A stretch of DNA of 64,000 bases, from assembly GCF_900450995.1 (NCBI RefSeq), contig NZ_UGHY01000002.1:2103001-2167000 (forward strand), in the 5' to 3' direction. A program made the translations under genes and the position numbers. Positions within the stretch are counted from its first letter, which is position 1. Each line of letters begins with the position of its first letter. Origin of the DNA: Haemophilus parainfluenzae (GTDB taxonomy: Bacteria > Pseudomonadota > Gammaproteobacteria > Enterobacterales > Pasteurellaceae). Below are positions 51,152-61,403 of this stretch, piece after piece. Below the pieces are notes generated by a model. The model was not told where the DNA came from, ran no database searches, and was given only the letters and a program-made list of their open reading frames with translations.

Positions 51152-51227
51152 TGTGAAGTAGATCACACATTCAATATTTCCCCTTTGACAGAATGAAGCG
51201 AAGATGATTATGATTGATGTAAATCAT
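51152..51227 (+). promoter_or_regulatory. CRP-dependent promoter of the peptide-binding protein gene
   Basis: A perfect CRP site TGTGA-AGTAGA-TCACA (51152-51167) is followed by TTGACA (51185-51190), an 18-bp spacer and TATGAT (51209-51214). The CRP centre is about 61 bp upstream of the expected start, a classic class I position. TTGAT-GTAA-ATCAT (51214-51227) resembles an FNR site and overlaps the start region. The 355-bp gap from dps holds this promoter and the dps operator. Confidence 0.75.
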
Positions 51228-51327
51228 TTTATTCTAAGATTTGATTGCTTTACTTCATTTTCGAATGAAATGTTTGGCTAGGTTTAAAAACCAAAAATAT
51301 GATTTTATTACTCATCAGGAGTTTAGT

Positions 51328-52926
51328 ATGACAAAGCATTTTTCCTTTGAAACTAATGAATCTCGTCGTCATTTTATGAAACTTATGGCTGGCGTGGGGG
51401 CAGGTCTTGCATTTAGTGGCACATTAGGCACATTTGCACCAAAAGCCTTTGCTGCTGATATTAAAGGTAAAACTATTGAAGCAGGGATTGCTTATCCGCT
51501 TTCTACCGGTTTTGACCCAATGACATCAAGTGGTGCTTCACCTTATGCAGCAAACTTGCACATTTTTGAAGGTTTGGTGGATTTGCATCCTGCAACTCGT
51601 GAACCTTATCTTGCTTTAGCAGGAAAAGAGCCAGAACAAGTTGATGAAACAACATGGCGTATTACTTTACGTGAAGACGCAACCTTCCATGATGGCGCAC
51701 CAGTCACTACTGAAGACGTTGTGTATTCTTTCAATCGTATTATGGATCCAGCCAATAAATCTTTATTCGTTATGTTTATTGATTTCATTGAAAGTGTGAA
51801 AGCTTTAGACGATAAAGTGGTGGAATTTAAATTGAAATATCCATTTGCTTTATTTGCTAACCGTTTAACTTGCGTGAAAATTGTACCGAAACACGTGATC
51901 GACAAAGTAGGGCAATCTGCATTTGATGCGCACCCAGTTGGTTCTGGTCCATTCAAATTTGTTTCAGCTGTGAAAGATGACAAAATCGTCTTTGAAGCGT
52001 ATGAACCTTACAATGGTAAATATCCAGCGCAAGTTGAAAAAATGTCTTGGTTATTACTTTCTGATGCCGCAGCTCGCGTGACTGCACAAGAGTCTAAACG
52101 TACTCAAGCAATGGAAAGCGTGCCTTATTTAGACATTAGTCGCTTGAAAAACAAAAAACAACAAGTGCAATCCGTTCAATCTTTCGGCTTGTTATTCTTA
52201 ATGTTTAACTGTGAGAAAGCTCCGTTTAACAATCCAAAAGTACGCCAAGCGTTACACTATGGTTTAAACACTGATAAACTTGTTGATATTGTATTTGATG
52301 GTAATGCAGAAGCTGCAACATCCTACTTACAAACCACTCACCCAGATTATATTAAGGCATCAACTCAATATCCTTATGATCCAGAAAAAGCAGCGGCATT
52401 ATTAAAAGAAGCAGGTGTAACTGAGCTTAAATTTGAATTGCTCGCAACCGACCATGACTGGGTGAAAGAATCTGCACCGTTAATTTTAGAGTCTTGGAAC
52501 AAGATTCCAGGTGTGAAAGTAACTTTGCAACACTTACAATCTGGTGCGTTATACAGTAACAACGTGGATCCAGGTGTGTATGAAGTGGCAATCGCACCGG
52601 GTGACCCATCCGTGTTCGGTGACGACTTAGACTTGCTTTTAAGCTGGTGGTATCGTGGTGATGTATGGCCAAAACGTCGTTTCCGCTGGAGTAACACCCC
52701 TGAATTTGCGAAAGTGACTGAATTACTCAATGCAGCAGTGAGAGCAAAAGATCACGCTGAAGCGAAAAAATCATGGGAAGAAGCGATTAACATTATTGCG
52801 GCTGAAGTACCACTTTATCCGATTGTTCATCGTAAACTTCCTTCTGCATGGGATGATAGTAGCCTTGAAGGCTATCAACCATTGGCAACAACCGGTTTAT
52901 CTTTCCTCGGTGTGGGCCGTAAATAA
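51328..52926 (+). CDS. Peptide-type ABC transporter substrate-binding protein (family 5), Tat-exported
   Basis: The 532-residue protein is of the DppA/OppA class. Its leader contains a twin-arginine motif ([20 protein letters not shown], cleavage near AFAA), so it is likely exported folded by Tat rather than as a lipoprotein. Family features include [29 protein letters not shown] and [18 protein letters not shown]. The start at 51328 has TCAGGAG upstream. It is separated from the permease genes by a terminator and a second CRP-type promoter. The ligand (peptide, glutathione, nickel or other) cannot be told from sequence. Confidence 0.9.
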   Translation: MTKHFSFETNESRRHFMKLMAGVGAGLAFSGTLGTFAPKAFAADIKGKTIEAGIAYPLSTGFDPMTSSGASPYAANLHIFEGLVDLHPATREPYLALAGKEPEQVDETTWRITLREDATFHDGAPVTTEDVVYSFNRIMDPANKSLFVMFIDFIESVKALDDKVVEFKLKYPFALFANRLTCVKIVPKHVIDKVGQSAFDAHPVGSGPFKFVSAVKDDKIVFEAYEPYNGKYPAQVEKMSWLLLSDAAARVTAQESKRTQAMESVPYLDISRLKNKKQQVQSVQSFGLLFLMFNCEKAPFNNPKVRQALHYGLNTDKLVDIVFDGNAEAATSYLQTTHPDYIKASTQYPYDPEKAAALLKEAGVTELKFELLATDHDWVKESAPLILESWNKIPGVKVTLQHLQSGALYSNNVDPGVYEVAIAPGDPSVFGDDLDLLLSWWYRGDVWPKRRFRWSNTPEFAKVTELLNAAVRAKDHAEAKKSWEEAINIIAAEVPLYPIVHRKLPSAWDDSSLEGYQPLATTGLSFLGVGRK

Positions 52927-52950
52927 AAGCACTTTTTAATTTAATGTTTT

Positions 52951-52980
52951 GGCTGTTGAGAAATCAACAGCCTTTTTTCT
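52951..52980 (+). terminator. GNRA-loop terminator after the binding-protein gene
   Basis: GGCTGTTGA and TCAACAGCC form a 9-bp stem capped by GAAA, followed by a T-run. It should reduce read-through from the binding-protein gene into the permease genes. Confidence 0.9.
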
Positions 52981-53061
52981 TTTTTTTCACACCAAAGTGC
53001 GGTCATTTTTCTCTCTATTTTTCAATCATTTTTTCTCTCAATTTCATTTCCAAAAAATCTT

Positions 53062-53134
53062 TGTGAAGCCGATCACAGATTTGAATTTTGCTCTATGTAC
53101 TTGGATTGACAGGGCTTAGACTGAACATTATGAT
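53062..53134 (+). promoter_or_regulatory. CRP-dependent promoter of the permease/ATPase genes
   Basis: A perfect CRP site TGTGA-AGCCGA-TCACA (53062-53077) lies upstream of TTGACA (53106-53111), a 17-bp spacer and TATGAT (53129-53134). The CRP centre is about 71 bp upstream of the expected start, again a class I position. Downstream leader sequence resembles that of the binding-protein gene. Confidence 0.78.
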
Positions 53135-53223
53135 TACTGTAATTCATTTTGTTTTTTGAATTTGATTGTTTTGCTTCATTTTTGAAGCGAACGAATTTCT
53201 CAAGCTAGAATAGGAGAAGTCAG

Positions 53224-54177
53224 ATGGAAATGATACTTCGGTTATTGTTACGCCGATTGATGGCTTTGCCAGTCATGATTCTAGGTGTAACAGCACTCGT
53301 TTTTGTGGTGCTTCAATTTACACCAGGTGATCCTGCTACGGTGGCATTGGGCGAAAGCGCTAGTGAAGCGGCAAAACAACTTTACCGCGAATCACATGGC
53401 TTAAATGATCCACTCTTTGTTCAATATTTTCGTTTCTTAGGTAATTTACTTGTATTGGATTTTGGTGTGACTATGCCACCAGAATTACCAATCAGTAGTA
53501 TGTTAGCGAAATCTTTCCCAATCACTTTACAACTTACCTTAATTGGTGTGGTGTTTGCGGCAGTAGTCTCTTTTTCATTAGGTGTACTTGCTGCGCTTTA
53601 TCGTGATAGCTGGGTAGACCAAGTGATTCGTTTAATCTCTGTTGCAGCGGTTGCGACACCATCATTCTGGTTAGGTATCTTACTTATTCAATGGTTCTCT
53701 TTGGAATTAGATTGGTTACCTTCAGGTGGTTTTGTGCCATTTAGCGAAAGCCCAATGGGGTATATCAATTCCATGATTTTGCCATCTCTTGCACTTGCGG
53801 TACCTGTATGTGCGTCATTAATTCGTGTTGTGCGTACAACCATGGTAGAAGAAATGGATAAAGATTATGTGAGAACGGCGATTGGTAACGGTGTGCCTTA
53901 TGCAACCGTTATTCGTCATAATGTATTACGCAATGCCTTAATTACACCCGTGACTGTATTAGGCTTACGTGTAGGTTACTTACTTGGTGGTGCGGTAGTT
54001 ATCGAACAAATCTTTGACTTACCGGGCATGGGTAAATTGATTTTTAACGGTATCGTCAATCACGACTTACACTTAGTACAAGGTGTGGTTTTGACTATCG
54101 CCTTCACCTTCGTTTTAGTGAATATTATCGTTGATATTCTCTATGTGTTGATTAACCCTAAAATTCGGAGTCTATAA
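53224..54177 (+). CDS. DppB/OppB-type ABC transporter permease
   Basis: The 317-residue inner-membrane permease has about six helices. The N terminus LLLRRLMALPVMILGVTALVFVVLQFTPGDPA is typical of DppB-like proteins, and the EAA loop follows (DYVRTAIGNGVPYATVIRHNVLRNALI). Its ATG follows GGAGAAGTCAG, and its stop overlaps the next start as TAATG. Confidence 0.94.
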   Translation: MEMILRLLLRRLMALPVMILGVTALVFVVLQFTPGDPATVALGESASEAAKQLYRESHGLNDPLFVQYFRFLGNLLVLDFGVTMPPELPISSMLAKSFPITLQLTLIGVVFAAVVSFSLGVLAALYRDSWVDQVIRLISVAAVATPSFWLGILLIQWFSLELDWLPSGGFVPFSESPMGYINSMILPSLALAVPVCASLIRVVRTTMVEEMDKDYVRTAIGNGVPYATVIRHNVLRNALITPVTVLGLRVGYLLGGAVVIEQIFDLPGMGKLIFNGIVNHDLHLVQGVVLTIAFTFVLVNIIVDILYVLINPKIRSL

Positions 54178-56153
54178 TGTTTCGTCAAGGTTTAGCAGAT
54201 CGATTAGCTGCAAGCGGTGCGAGATTCCGAGCACTTTCCACCGCATCAAAAATTTCATTATTATTCTTAGTTTTCGTTGCCTTAGTGGCGGTGTTTGCCC
54301 CTTGGGTAGCAACACATGATCCATTAGAAGTGATCGCACGTATGCGTGCTCCAAGTGCAGAATATTGGTTTGGGACCGATCGACTTGGTCGTGATATTTT
54401 CTCTCGTATTGTTTACGGTGCCCAAACGTCCTTATTTATCGGTTTAGGTGCGGTAGCTTGTGCCATTATTTTCGGTAGTGTTTTAGGTGCAACTGCAGCC
54501 ACATCCGAAAAATGGGGCAATGAAATTATTATGCGCTTAATGGATATTTTAATGGCCTTCCCTGGTATTGCATTAGCGGCAGTGTTATTAGCAACCTTTG
54601 GTAACTCAGTGCCGGTTATTATTATCACCATTGCTGTGGTTTATACACCGCAACTTGCTCGTGTGGTTCGTGCGAATGTGGTATCACAATGGGATGAAGA
54701 CTATGTGCGTGCTGAACGCGTTATTGGTGGTAGCCGTACTTATATTCTTCTCAAACACGTTGTGCGCAATACCGCAGCACCGGTTTTAGTATTTGCAACC
54801 GTAATGGTGGCAGATGCTATTGTGTTTGAAGCCTCGCTTTCTTTCTTAGGCGCAGGTGTACAACCACCGCATCCTTCATGGGGTAACATCCTTTCTGAAG
54901 GTCGTAACATCGTATTAAACGGTGCATGGTGGGCGACAACCTTTGCGGGTGTCATGATTCTTTTAACTGTATTAGCCTTAAATATTTTGGCAGAAGGACT
55001 TACCGATGCATTGGTTAACCCACGCTTGAAAGGCGGTAAAAAACCAGAAGGCAAATCAGATGAACGTCTCTCTACCGACGTACAAGAAGCACTTGCTGAA
55101 GGTCTTGCATTAAAACGTTACTTACTCAAATTACATGAAAAAGAAATCACCCGTACGAATCGTATGCAATTAAATCCAAATGCAAAACCGATTTTACAAG
55201 TGAAAAACTTATCAATCCGTTTCCCGAATCGTTATGGTGAAATTCCATTGGTTGATAACATCAGCTTCACCGTAAATGAAGGAGAAACCATGGGGTTAGT
55301 AGGTGAGTCTGGTTGTGGTAAATCTATTACTGCGTTCTCTATCATGGGCTTGTTACCAAAAACAGCAAAAATCACTGGGGAAGTACTTTTCACCGACCGC
55401 AGTGGCAAACAACATAGCTTGCTTAACTCTAACAATCTAAGTGAATTACGTGGTTCTGAAATTGCGATGATTTACCAAGACTCTTTAAGTGCATTAAACC
55501 CATCAATGCGTATTAAAGATCAAATGGCACAGCTTATTAAACGTGGCAGCCACCATACCGCAGAAAAATTGTTGGAATGGGTACACCTTGATCCTGAAAA
55601 AGTATTGAACCGTTATCCACATGAACTTTCTGGTGGTCAACGTCAACGTGTGGTGATTGCAATGGCATTAACTCGTGAACCGAAATTATTAATTGCCGAT
55701 GAACCAACAACCGCATTAGACGTAACCGTTCAAGCTGAAGTGGTGAAATTATTGAATGAATTACGTGAAAAACTGGGTTTCGCGATGGTGTTCGTAAGCC
55801 ACGATTTAGCATTGGTTGCACAGTTAGCTCACCACATTACGGTAATGTATGCGGGTCAAGTGGTTGAAATGGCGCCAACATCCTTATTGCTTGCTAATCC
55901 AACACACGAATATACACGTGGCTTATTGGGCTCTGTCCTTTCAACTGAAGTCCGTGCAACACGTTTATATCAAATTCCGGGCAGCGTACCATCACCTTAC
56001 GATTTTGCTGTGGGAGACCGTTTTGCAAGTCGTTCATTACGACCAGATGCAAATCCGGATCAAAAATTGATATTAACCTCTGTGGAAGGCGAGCCGTCTC
56101 ACTTATGGGCTTCTCATTTAGCTGAGCCTACAACGGAAGCGAAAGGAGCATAA
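54177..56153 (+). CDS. Fused DppC-type permease and DppD-type ATPase
   Basis: The 658-residue protein joins two subunits that are usually separate. Residues 1-290 are a DppC-like permease with HDPLEVIARMRAPSAEYWFGTDRLGRDIFSR and an EAA loop (AERVIGGSRTYILLKHVVRNTAAPV). After a charged linker of about 50 residues comes a DppD-like ATPase: Walker A GESGCGKSITAFS, signature LSGGQRQRVVIAMAL, Walker B LLIADEPTTALD and the C-terminal oligopeptide-transporter extension. No stop or weak start is seen in the linker, so it is a true fusion. The partner ATPase follows immediately. Confidence 0.93.
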   Translation: MFRQGLADRLAASGARFRALSTASKISLLFLVFVALVAVFAPWVATHDPLEVIARMRAPSAEYWFGTDRLGRDIFSRIVYGAQTSLFIGLGAVACAIIFGSVLGATAATSEKWGNEIIMRLMDILMAFPGIALAAVLLATFGNSVPVIIITIAVVYTPQLARVVRANVVSQWDEDYVRAERVIGGSRTYILLKHVVRNTAAPVLVFATVMVADAIVFEASLSFLGAGVQPPHPSWGNILSEGRNIVLNGAWWATTFAGVMILLTVLALNILAEGLTDALVNPRLKGGKKPEGKSDERLSTDVQEALAEGLALKRYLLKLHEKEITRTNRMQLNPNAKPILQVKNLSIRFPNRYGEIPLVDNISFTVNEGETMGLVGESGCGKSITAFSIMGLLPKTAKITGEVLFTDRSGKQHSLLNSNNLSELRGSEIAMIYQDSLSALNPSMRIKDQMAQLIKRGSHHTAEKLLEWVHLDPEKVLNRYPHELSGGQRQRVVIAMALTREPKLLIADEPTTALDVTVQAEVVKLLNELREKLGFAMVFVSHDLALVAQLAHHITVMYAGQVVEMAPTSLLLANPTHEYTRGLLGSVLSTEVRATRLYQIPGSVPSPYDFAVGDRFASRSLRPDANPDQKLILTSVEGEPSHLWASHLAEPTTEAKGA

Positions 56154-56154
56154 C

Positions 56155-56967
56155 ATGAGCAGTAGTATTAAAGTCATTAAAGAACAAAACATCATCGATT
56201 TAGAAAATATCGTGGTGCAATTTCCTTCTCGCGATGGTTCATTGTTTGGACGTAAAAAATTCACTGCTGTGAATAATGTGAGTCTTGGCATTAAAGCGGG
56301 GGAAACCATCGGTTTAGTTGGGGAGTCTGGCTGCGGAAAATCTACCTTAGCCAACGTAATCATTGGACTTCTTAAACCGACATCAGGTTTAGTGAAATTC
56401 AATGGTTTACAAATGCAATATGGCAGCTCAGAAGCGAGAAAACAATTCGGTCGCCAAGTATCGGTCATTTTCCAAGACCCGGCAACCGCACTGAATCCTC
56501 GTATGAAAGTGTTAGATATTTTGCGTGATCCAATGGATATTCACAATGTTTTACACCCCCATGAACGGGAAAAACGTGTGTATGACTTGCTTTCTCGCGT
56601 CGGTTTGCCTCGTTCAGCTGCACAAGTTGAGCCAACCCGTTTATCTGGCGGGCAAAAACAACGTGTGGCGATTGCACGTGCCTTAGCGCTGAATCCAAAA
56701 CTGATTGTTGCGGATGAACCGACTTCTGCGCTAGACGTATCCGTTCGTGCTCAGGTGCTAAACTTATTGGCGGACTTGAAAAAAGAACTCAATCTTGCCA
56801 TGGTGTTTATCTCCCACGATATCCAAACCGTACGCCAAGTATCTGACCGTATTGTCGTGATGTACGGTGGTCAAATTTTGGAAACCGGTAGCACTGAAGA
56901 TATTTTCAATCACCCAACCGTGGACTACACCCGAAAACTACTTGGTGTTGCCCCATCGTTGTTATAA
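56155..56967 (+). CDS. DppF/OppF-type ABC transporter ATPase
   Basis: The 270-residue ATPase has Walker A GESGCGKSTLANV, signature LSGGQKQRVAIARAL, Walker B LIVADEPTSALD and the H-loop FISHD. It starts 1 bp after the fusion gene. Together with the fused ATPase it supplies the two nucleotide-binding sites of the importer. Confidence 0.94.
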   Translation: MSSSIKVIKEQNIIDLENIVVQFPSRDGSLFGRKKFTAVNNVSLGIKAGETIGLVGESGCGKSTLANVIIGLLKPTSGLVKFNGLQMQYGSSEARKQFGRQVSVIFQDPATALNPRMKVLDILRDPMDIHNVLHPHEREKRVYDLLSRVGLPRSAAQVEPTRLSGGQKQRVAIARALALNPKLIVADEPTSALDVSVRAQVLNLLADLKKELNLAMVFISHDIQTVRQVSDRIVVMYGGQILETGSTEDIFNHPTVDYTRKLLGVAPSLL

Positions 56968-56993
56968 AACGAGTGAATAAAACATCTTAATTT

Positions 56994-57027
56994 ATAACCG
57001 CACTTTTAAAGTGCGGTTATTTTTTTA
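56994..57027 (+). terminator. Inverted uptake-sequence terminator after the ABC operon
   Basis: ATAACCGCACTTT and AAAGTGCGGTTAT face each other with almost no loop and are followed by seven T. Both arms contain exact uptake cores. Confidence 0.85.
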
Positions 57028-57106
57028 TGATTTTTCTTGCATAGACTTGAAAACTTAGATAAAAGATTACTTATCTTTACAGATGAATCGTAATTGTGGA
57101 GTAATT

Positions 57107-57472
57107 ATGCAAACTAAATTTAATTTATATCCTAAAGAACAATTACCTGAAAACTTTAAGTTTCCTCAGTCTTATATTGATTTATCCAGTAATATGGAAA
57201 AGATAAATGAATTGGAATATTTTCCTTGGTGGTTTGAGAATCATAGAGACAGTATTATTCAACATTCAGCTATTTTAGAAGAAATAACTGGTGTTCCGAA
57301 TTTAATTTCTTTTGCTAGAAATGGTGATTTAGCAGCTTGCTTTGACCTAACTGACTATTCAGGAAATCCTTGGGTATACGTATATGATTTAGGAACTAAT
57401 GATCCACCTTATGAAAAAGACTCTTTTGATGAATGGTTGTCAGAAGAAATAAAAGCTGTTAAAGATGGTTAA
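57107..57472 (+). CDS. SUKH/SMI1-KNR4-like protein
   Basis: The 121-residue acidic protein reads LEEITGVPNLISFARNGDLAACFDLTDYSGNPWVYVYDLG ... YEKDSFDEWLSEEI, resembling the SMI1/KNR4 (SUKH) fold, whose bacterial members often serve as immunity proteins against polymorphic or contact-dependent toxins. ATG 57107 has GGAG six bases upstream; an in-frame start 24 bp earlier is less likely. No toxin gene is adjacent, so it could be an orphan immunity gene. The family assignment is by general resemblance only. It stands alone between an ABC operon and cdd. Confidence 0.65.
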   Translation: MQTKFNLYPKEQLPENFKFPQSYIDLSSNMEKINELEYFPWWFENHRDSIIQHSAILEEITGVPNLISFARNGDLAACFDLTDYSGNPWVYVYDLGTNDPPYEKDSFDEWLSEEIKAVKDG

Positions 57473-57531
57473 AATGGACTATTTAAATTTAAGTATCGTA
57501 GAATAGGCATATAAATATAAGGAAATTTAAC

Positions 57532-58407
57532 ATGCAACAAAAAATTCAACAAGCATTAGCCGATTCGCCACTTTCAAATGCAATTTTTTCTGCATTAGAA
57601 GAACAAGAATGGAAAGGTTTTTTACCGGCTGAAAAAGTGCGGTCAATTTGTGATGAATTTAAGCTTACGCCTGTTCAATTAGGTTTGGCGCTTTTGCCCG
57701 TAGCGGCTTGTTATAGTCACACACCCATTTCAGAATTTCATGTCGGAGCGATTGCGATTGGTGAAAGTGGTGATTTTTACTTTGGTGCGAATCAAGAGTT
57801 TCAGGGTGGCAGCATGGCTCAAACCATCCATGCTGAACAAAGTGCGATTAGCCATGCATGGTTACGCAATGAACCTCGCATCACGGATATCGTGGTGAAT
57901 TACACGCCTTGTGGTCACTGCCGTCAATTTATGAATGAGCTTTATCAAGCGGAAGATTTAAAGATCCATTTGCCACACAGCCAAAATAATCCACTTCCTC
58001 AATATTTACCCGATAGCTTTGGCCCGAAAGATTTAGGCGTTGATTTGCTTCTATTAAACAAAGAAGAACAAGGTTTCACTTTGACGACGGAAGATGAAGT
58101 GGCAAATAAAGCGATTTTAGGGGCAAACCGAGCACATTCACCTTATTCTAAAAGCCCGCATGGTGTAGGCATTTTATTTAAAAATGGTGAAATGATTTGT
58201 GGTCGATATGCAGAAAATGCAGCATTTAATCCAAGCTTACCGGCTATGCAAACCGCCATTAATTTTGCTTATTTAAATCAATTGGATGTATCAAAAATTG
58301 AGCGAGTGGTATTTGCAGAGAAACCGTTGCGTTTAAGTCACCGCAAGATGGCAGAGCAGTTATTGAAGAGCCTCTGCAAGGTGAAAATGGAATATATTAG
58401 CCTGTAA
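57532..58407 (+). CDS. cdd: Cytidine deaminase
   Basis: This 291-residue, two-domain dimeric type resembles the E. coli enzyme. The zinc site is formed by [11 protein letters not shown] and [13 protein letters not shown] (one His, two Cys, catalytic Glu); the second, inactive domain follows. It converts cytidine and deoxycytidine to uridines. ATG follows AAGGAAATTTAAC. Uptake cores lie inside and just after the gene. Confidence 0.96.
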   Translation: MQQKIQQALADSPLSNAIFSALEEQEWKGFLPAEKVRSICDEFKLTPVQLGLALLPVAACYSHTPISEFHVGAIAIGESGDFYFGANQEFQGGSMAQTIHAEQSAISHAWLRNEPRITDIVVNYTPCGHCRQFMNELYQAEDLKIHLPHSQNNPLPQYLPDSFGPKDLGVDLLLLNKEEQGFTLTTEDEVANKAILGANRAHSPYSKSPHGVGILFKNGEMICGRYAENAAFNPSLPAMQTAINFAYLNQLDVSKIERVVFAEKPLRLSHRKMAEQLLKSLCKVKMEYISL

Positions 58408-58444
58408 AGTGCGGTCAAAAATTAATGAGTTTTTAATTAAAAGA

Positions 58445-58480
58445 AAAGGCGAACAGAGATAATCTCTCATGTTCGCCTTT
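58445..58480. terminator. Bidirectional terminator between cdd and metE
   Basis: AAAGGCGAACA pairs with TGTTCGCCTTT; the loop contains a nested GAGA/TCTC pair. Confidence 0.85.
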
Positions 58481-58484
58481 ATTT

Positions 58485-60767
58485 TTACTGATTTAATGCT
58501 AATTCAGCACGTAATTTTTTCGTGACATCAACCATCACTTTTAATGCCGCAATTGTTTCTGGCCAACCGCGAGTTTTTAATCCACAGTCTGGGTTCACCC
58601 ATAAACGTTCTTTCGGCACAACTTGTAATGCTTTGCGAAGAAGATGTTCAATTTCTTCTGCTGCAGGTACGCGTGGACTATGAATATCATATACACCTGG
58701 GCCAATATCATTCGGGTATTTGAAATCACCAAATGCGGTGAGTAATTCCATGTCAGAACGCGAGGTTTCGATAGTAATGACATCGGCATCTAAAGCTGCA
58801 ATAGCCGGTAGAATATCGTTAAATTCGGAATAACACATGTGCGTATGAATTTGGGTATCATCTTGGCAACCCATTGAGCTTAAACGGAAGGCTTCGCCCG
58901 CCCATTTCAAATACGCATCCCAATCTGCACGTTTTAACGGTAAACCTTCGCGAATAGCCGGCTCATCAATTTGAATCACTTTGATGCCTGCCTTTTCTAA
59001 ATCTAATACTTCATCAGAAAGTGCTACCGCAATTTGTTTACAAACTGTTTCACGGGAAATATCGTTACGCACGAAAGACCATTGTAAGATCGTGACTGGG
59101 CCAGTCAGCATGCCTTTCATCACCTTATTGGTCAGGCTTTGGGCATATTGCGACCAACGCACTGTCATTGGTTCTGGGCGAGTAACATCACCGTAAATCA
59201 CTGGTGGTTTCACGCAACGTGAACCATAACTTTGTACCCAACCAAATTTGGTGAAAGCAAAACCATCGAGTAGTTCGCCGAAATATTCCACCATGTCGTT
59301 ACGTTCTGCTTCGCCATGCACCAATACATCTAAGTCTAGTTTTTCTTGCTCTCGTACAACAAATTCAATTTCTTTTTTCATTGCTGCTTCGTAATCAACT
59401 AAGCTGAGTTCGCCTTTTTTGAAGGCGGCACGTGCATGACGAATTGCTGTCGTTTGTGGGAAAGAACCAATATTTGTGGTGGGCAGAAGTGGTAAATTTA
59501 ACCACGCATTTTGTAATTTAATGCGTTCCGCAAATGGCGATTTACGTTGGTCAGCATTTTTCGGTAAGTTTGCTAAACGTTCTGCCACACAAGTGCGGTG
59601 GATTTCACGCGAGTTTTTTCGTGCATCTGCAGCTGCTTGAGAAGCAGCTAATTCAGCTTGAACGGCTTCACGACCTTGCTCAAGTGCGGTCTTAATAACA
59701 CGTAATTCTTGAATTTTTTGTAATGTGAAAGCCAACCATTGATATAGTTCAGGTTTATTTGCTTGAAGTTGCGTTTCAACTTCTAAATCATAAGGCGAGT
59801 GGAGAAGTGAGCAGCTTGGCGCAATCCACAAACGATCGCCTAATTTCGCTTTTAATGGCTCAACCACATCTAACACTTGATTCAAGTTTGCACGCCAAAT
59901 ATTACGACCATCAATGATACCCACAGATAAGATTTTGTCATAATCCGCAAAGGCAGCGAGTTGTTCTGGTGCGCGTACTAAGTCGATGTGCAAACCTGCT
60001 ACAGGTAAGGCTTTTAACAAATCAGCGTGTTCTGCCACAGAACCGAAATAAGTCGCAAGCAATAATTTTGCTTTCACTTGTTCAGCAAAAGTAGCGTAAA
60101 CCGCTTTATAAGCCGCAATCCATTCTATCGGTAAATCTAAGGTGAGAGCGGGTTCATCAATTTGAATGTATTCCACACCTTCTGCAGCTAACGTATTTAA
60201 GATTTCAACATAAACCGGCACGAGTTGTGCTAATAAATCAAAGCGATTAAATGTCGCACCTTTTTCTTTACCTAACCAAAGAAAGGTGAGTGGACCAACG
60301 ATTGTTGGTTTAACTTGATATCCAAGCGCTTTAGCTTCACGAATTTGTGTTACATAATGTGTTGGATTTGCTTTAAATTGTGTTTCTTTATGGAATTCTG
60401 GCACGAGATAGTGATAGTTGGTATCGAACCATTTTGTCATTTCAATCGCAAATTGGGTTTTATTACCACGCGCTAATTGGAAATATTGATCGAGTGTTAA
60501 GTTTTGGCTATCGAAACCAAAGCGAGCAGGAATCGCACCTGTTGCCACTTGTAAATCTAAAATGTGATCGTAAAGTGTGAAATCAGCCACCGCGACAAAA
60601 TCAGCATTTGCCTTGGCTTGGTGTTGCCAGTTTAGTTCACGTAATCTTTTTGCAATATCTAATAAATCCGCTTCCGCAATTTCGCCACGCCAGTAACGCT
60701 CTTGAGCAAATTTAAGTTCACGCTTTGCACCAACACGCGGAAATCCTGCTAAATGAAATGTTGTCAT
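58485..60767 (-). CDS. metE: Cobalamin-independent methionine synthase
   Basis: MetE transfers the methyl group of 5-methyltetrahydrofolate-triglutamate to homocysteine. The 760-residue protein has duplicated TIM-barrel halves. N-terminal [20 protein letters not shown] is family-typical, and the zinc ligands lie in [11 protein letters not shown] and [12 protein letters not shown] tandem MetJ-like operator lies 31 bp upstream of the start. It is monocistronic. Confidence 0.97.
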   Translation of the reverse strand: MTTFHLAGFPRVGAKRELKFAQERYWRGEIAEADLLDIAKRLRELNWQHQAKANADFVAVADFTLYDHILDLQVATGAIPARFGFDSQNLTLDQYFQLARGNKTQFAIEMTKWFDTNYHYLVPEFHKETQFKANPTHYVTQIREAKALGYQVKPTIVGPLTFLWLGKEKGATFNRFDLLAQLVPVYVEILNTLAAEGVEYIQIDEPALTLDLPIEWIAAYKAVYATFAEQVKAKLLLATYFGSVAEHADLLKALPVAGLHIDLVRAPEQLAAFADYDKILSVGIIDGRNIWRANLNQVLDVVEPLKAKLGDRLWIAPSCSLLHSPYDLEVETQLQANKPELYQWLAFTLQKIQELRVIKTALEQGREAVQAELAASQAAADARKNSREIHRTCVAERLANLPKNADQRKSPFAERIKLQNAWLNLPLLPTTNIGSFPQTTAIRHARAAFKKGELSLVDYEAAMKKEIEFVVREQEKLDLDVLVHGEAERNDMVEYFGELLDGFAFTKFGWVQSYGSRCVKPPVIYGDVTRPEPMTVRWSQYAQSLTNKVMKGMLTGPVTILQWSFVRNDISRETVCKQIAVALSDEVLDLEKAGIKVIQIDEPAIREGLPLKRADWDAYLKWAGEAFRLSSMGCQDDTQIHTHMCYSEFNDILPAIAALDADVITIETSRSDMELLTAFGDFKYPNDIGPGVYDIHSPRVPAAEEIEHLLRKALQVVPKERLWVNPDCGLKTRGWPETIAALKVMVDVTKKLRAELALNQ

Positions 60768-60797
60768 ATTTAATCCTTCTATTGTTTTGTTTAGTTT

Positions 60798-60813
60798 AGA
60801 CGTCTAAACGTCT
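60798..60813 (-). promoter_or_regulatory. Tandem MetJ-like met boxes upstream of metE
   Basis: AGACGTCT (perfect met box) is directly followed by AAACGTCT (one mismatch). MetJ binds tandem 8-bp boxes, so this is a likely methionine-responsive operator. Confidence 0.75.
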
Positions 60814-60894
60814 GTTCATTAATAGAATGCAATAGAATAAAAGATTATACAAGTTCATAATTTTCAGGTTTTAAATGAATTAAATTAATAAACA

Positions 60895-60938
60895 AAAAAA
60901 GACCGCACTTTAAGCTTTCTAAAAGTGCGGTCTTTTTT
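60895..60938. terminator. Inverted uptake-sequence terminator beside the SemiSWEET gene
   Basis: A 17-bp stem (AAAAAAGACCGCACTTT with AAAGTGCGGTCTTTTTT) surrounds a 10-nt loop. The A/T ends make it usable on both strands; it follows the SemiSWEET gene on the minus strand. Confidence 0.85.
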
Positions 60939-60956
60939 GTATGAGGTTTTATAGTG

Positions 60957-61216
60957 TTATAAGGCAGTGACGAAAGTAATCAAGCCTAGAATCACACTTG
61001 GTGTATTAGCTAATGAAATAGGCAAATACGTTTTTCTTTTAACAAACCATAAGCCACCCATAAACTACAGTTGATCATCGTGGCAAAAGGTTGTAACCAA
61101 CCACCTTTTTGACCCGATAAATTTAGACCAATTTGTTGTAAGTAAGACACATACATACAAACAGAAATAAATGTTGCGGCATAGCCTAAAATGGTAATAA
61201 AACGTTGGTTTGTCAT
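60957..61216 (-). pseudogene. SemiSWEET-family sugar transporter, apparent frameshift
   Basis: The N-terminal 62 residues (FITILGYAATFISVCMYVSYLQQI ... WLQPFATMINCSLWVAYGLLKEKR) match SemiSWEET/MtN3 proteins, small three-helix sugar transporters that work as dimers. The frame then ends early. In the -1 frame the sequence continues LPISLANTPSVILGLITFVT to a stop at 60957. Adding one T to the short run at 61024-61026 gives 86 residues, the usual length. The third helix is therefore present but out of frame. An undercall or a recent mutation are both possible. Confidence 0.82.
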
Positions 61217-61403
61217 TTGCTCTCCTAAGTTTAACAGAATAATCCGAAACCAGATTATTAACTAAAAATTGATAATATGTATAAATTACACATAATAATC
61301 AAATAAAACTCAGTAAACGGCAAGATAAAGCAAAGATTGTTTCATTTTAGTTAAGGATAAAATGCATTTTATTAAGAAGGGAATAAAGAGATTAGAGAAA
61401 AAA

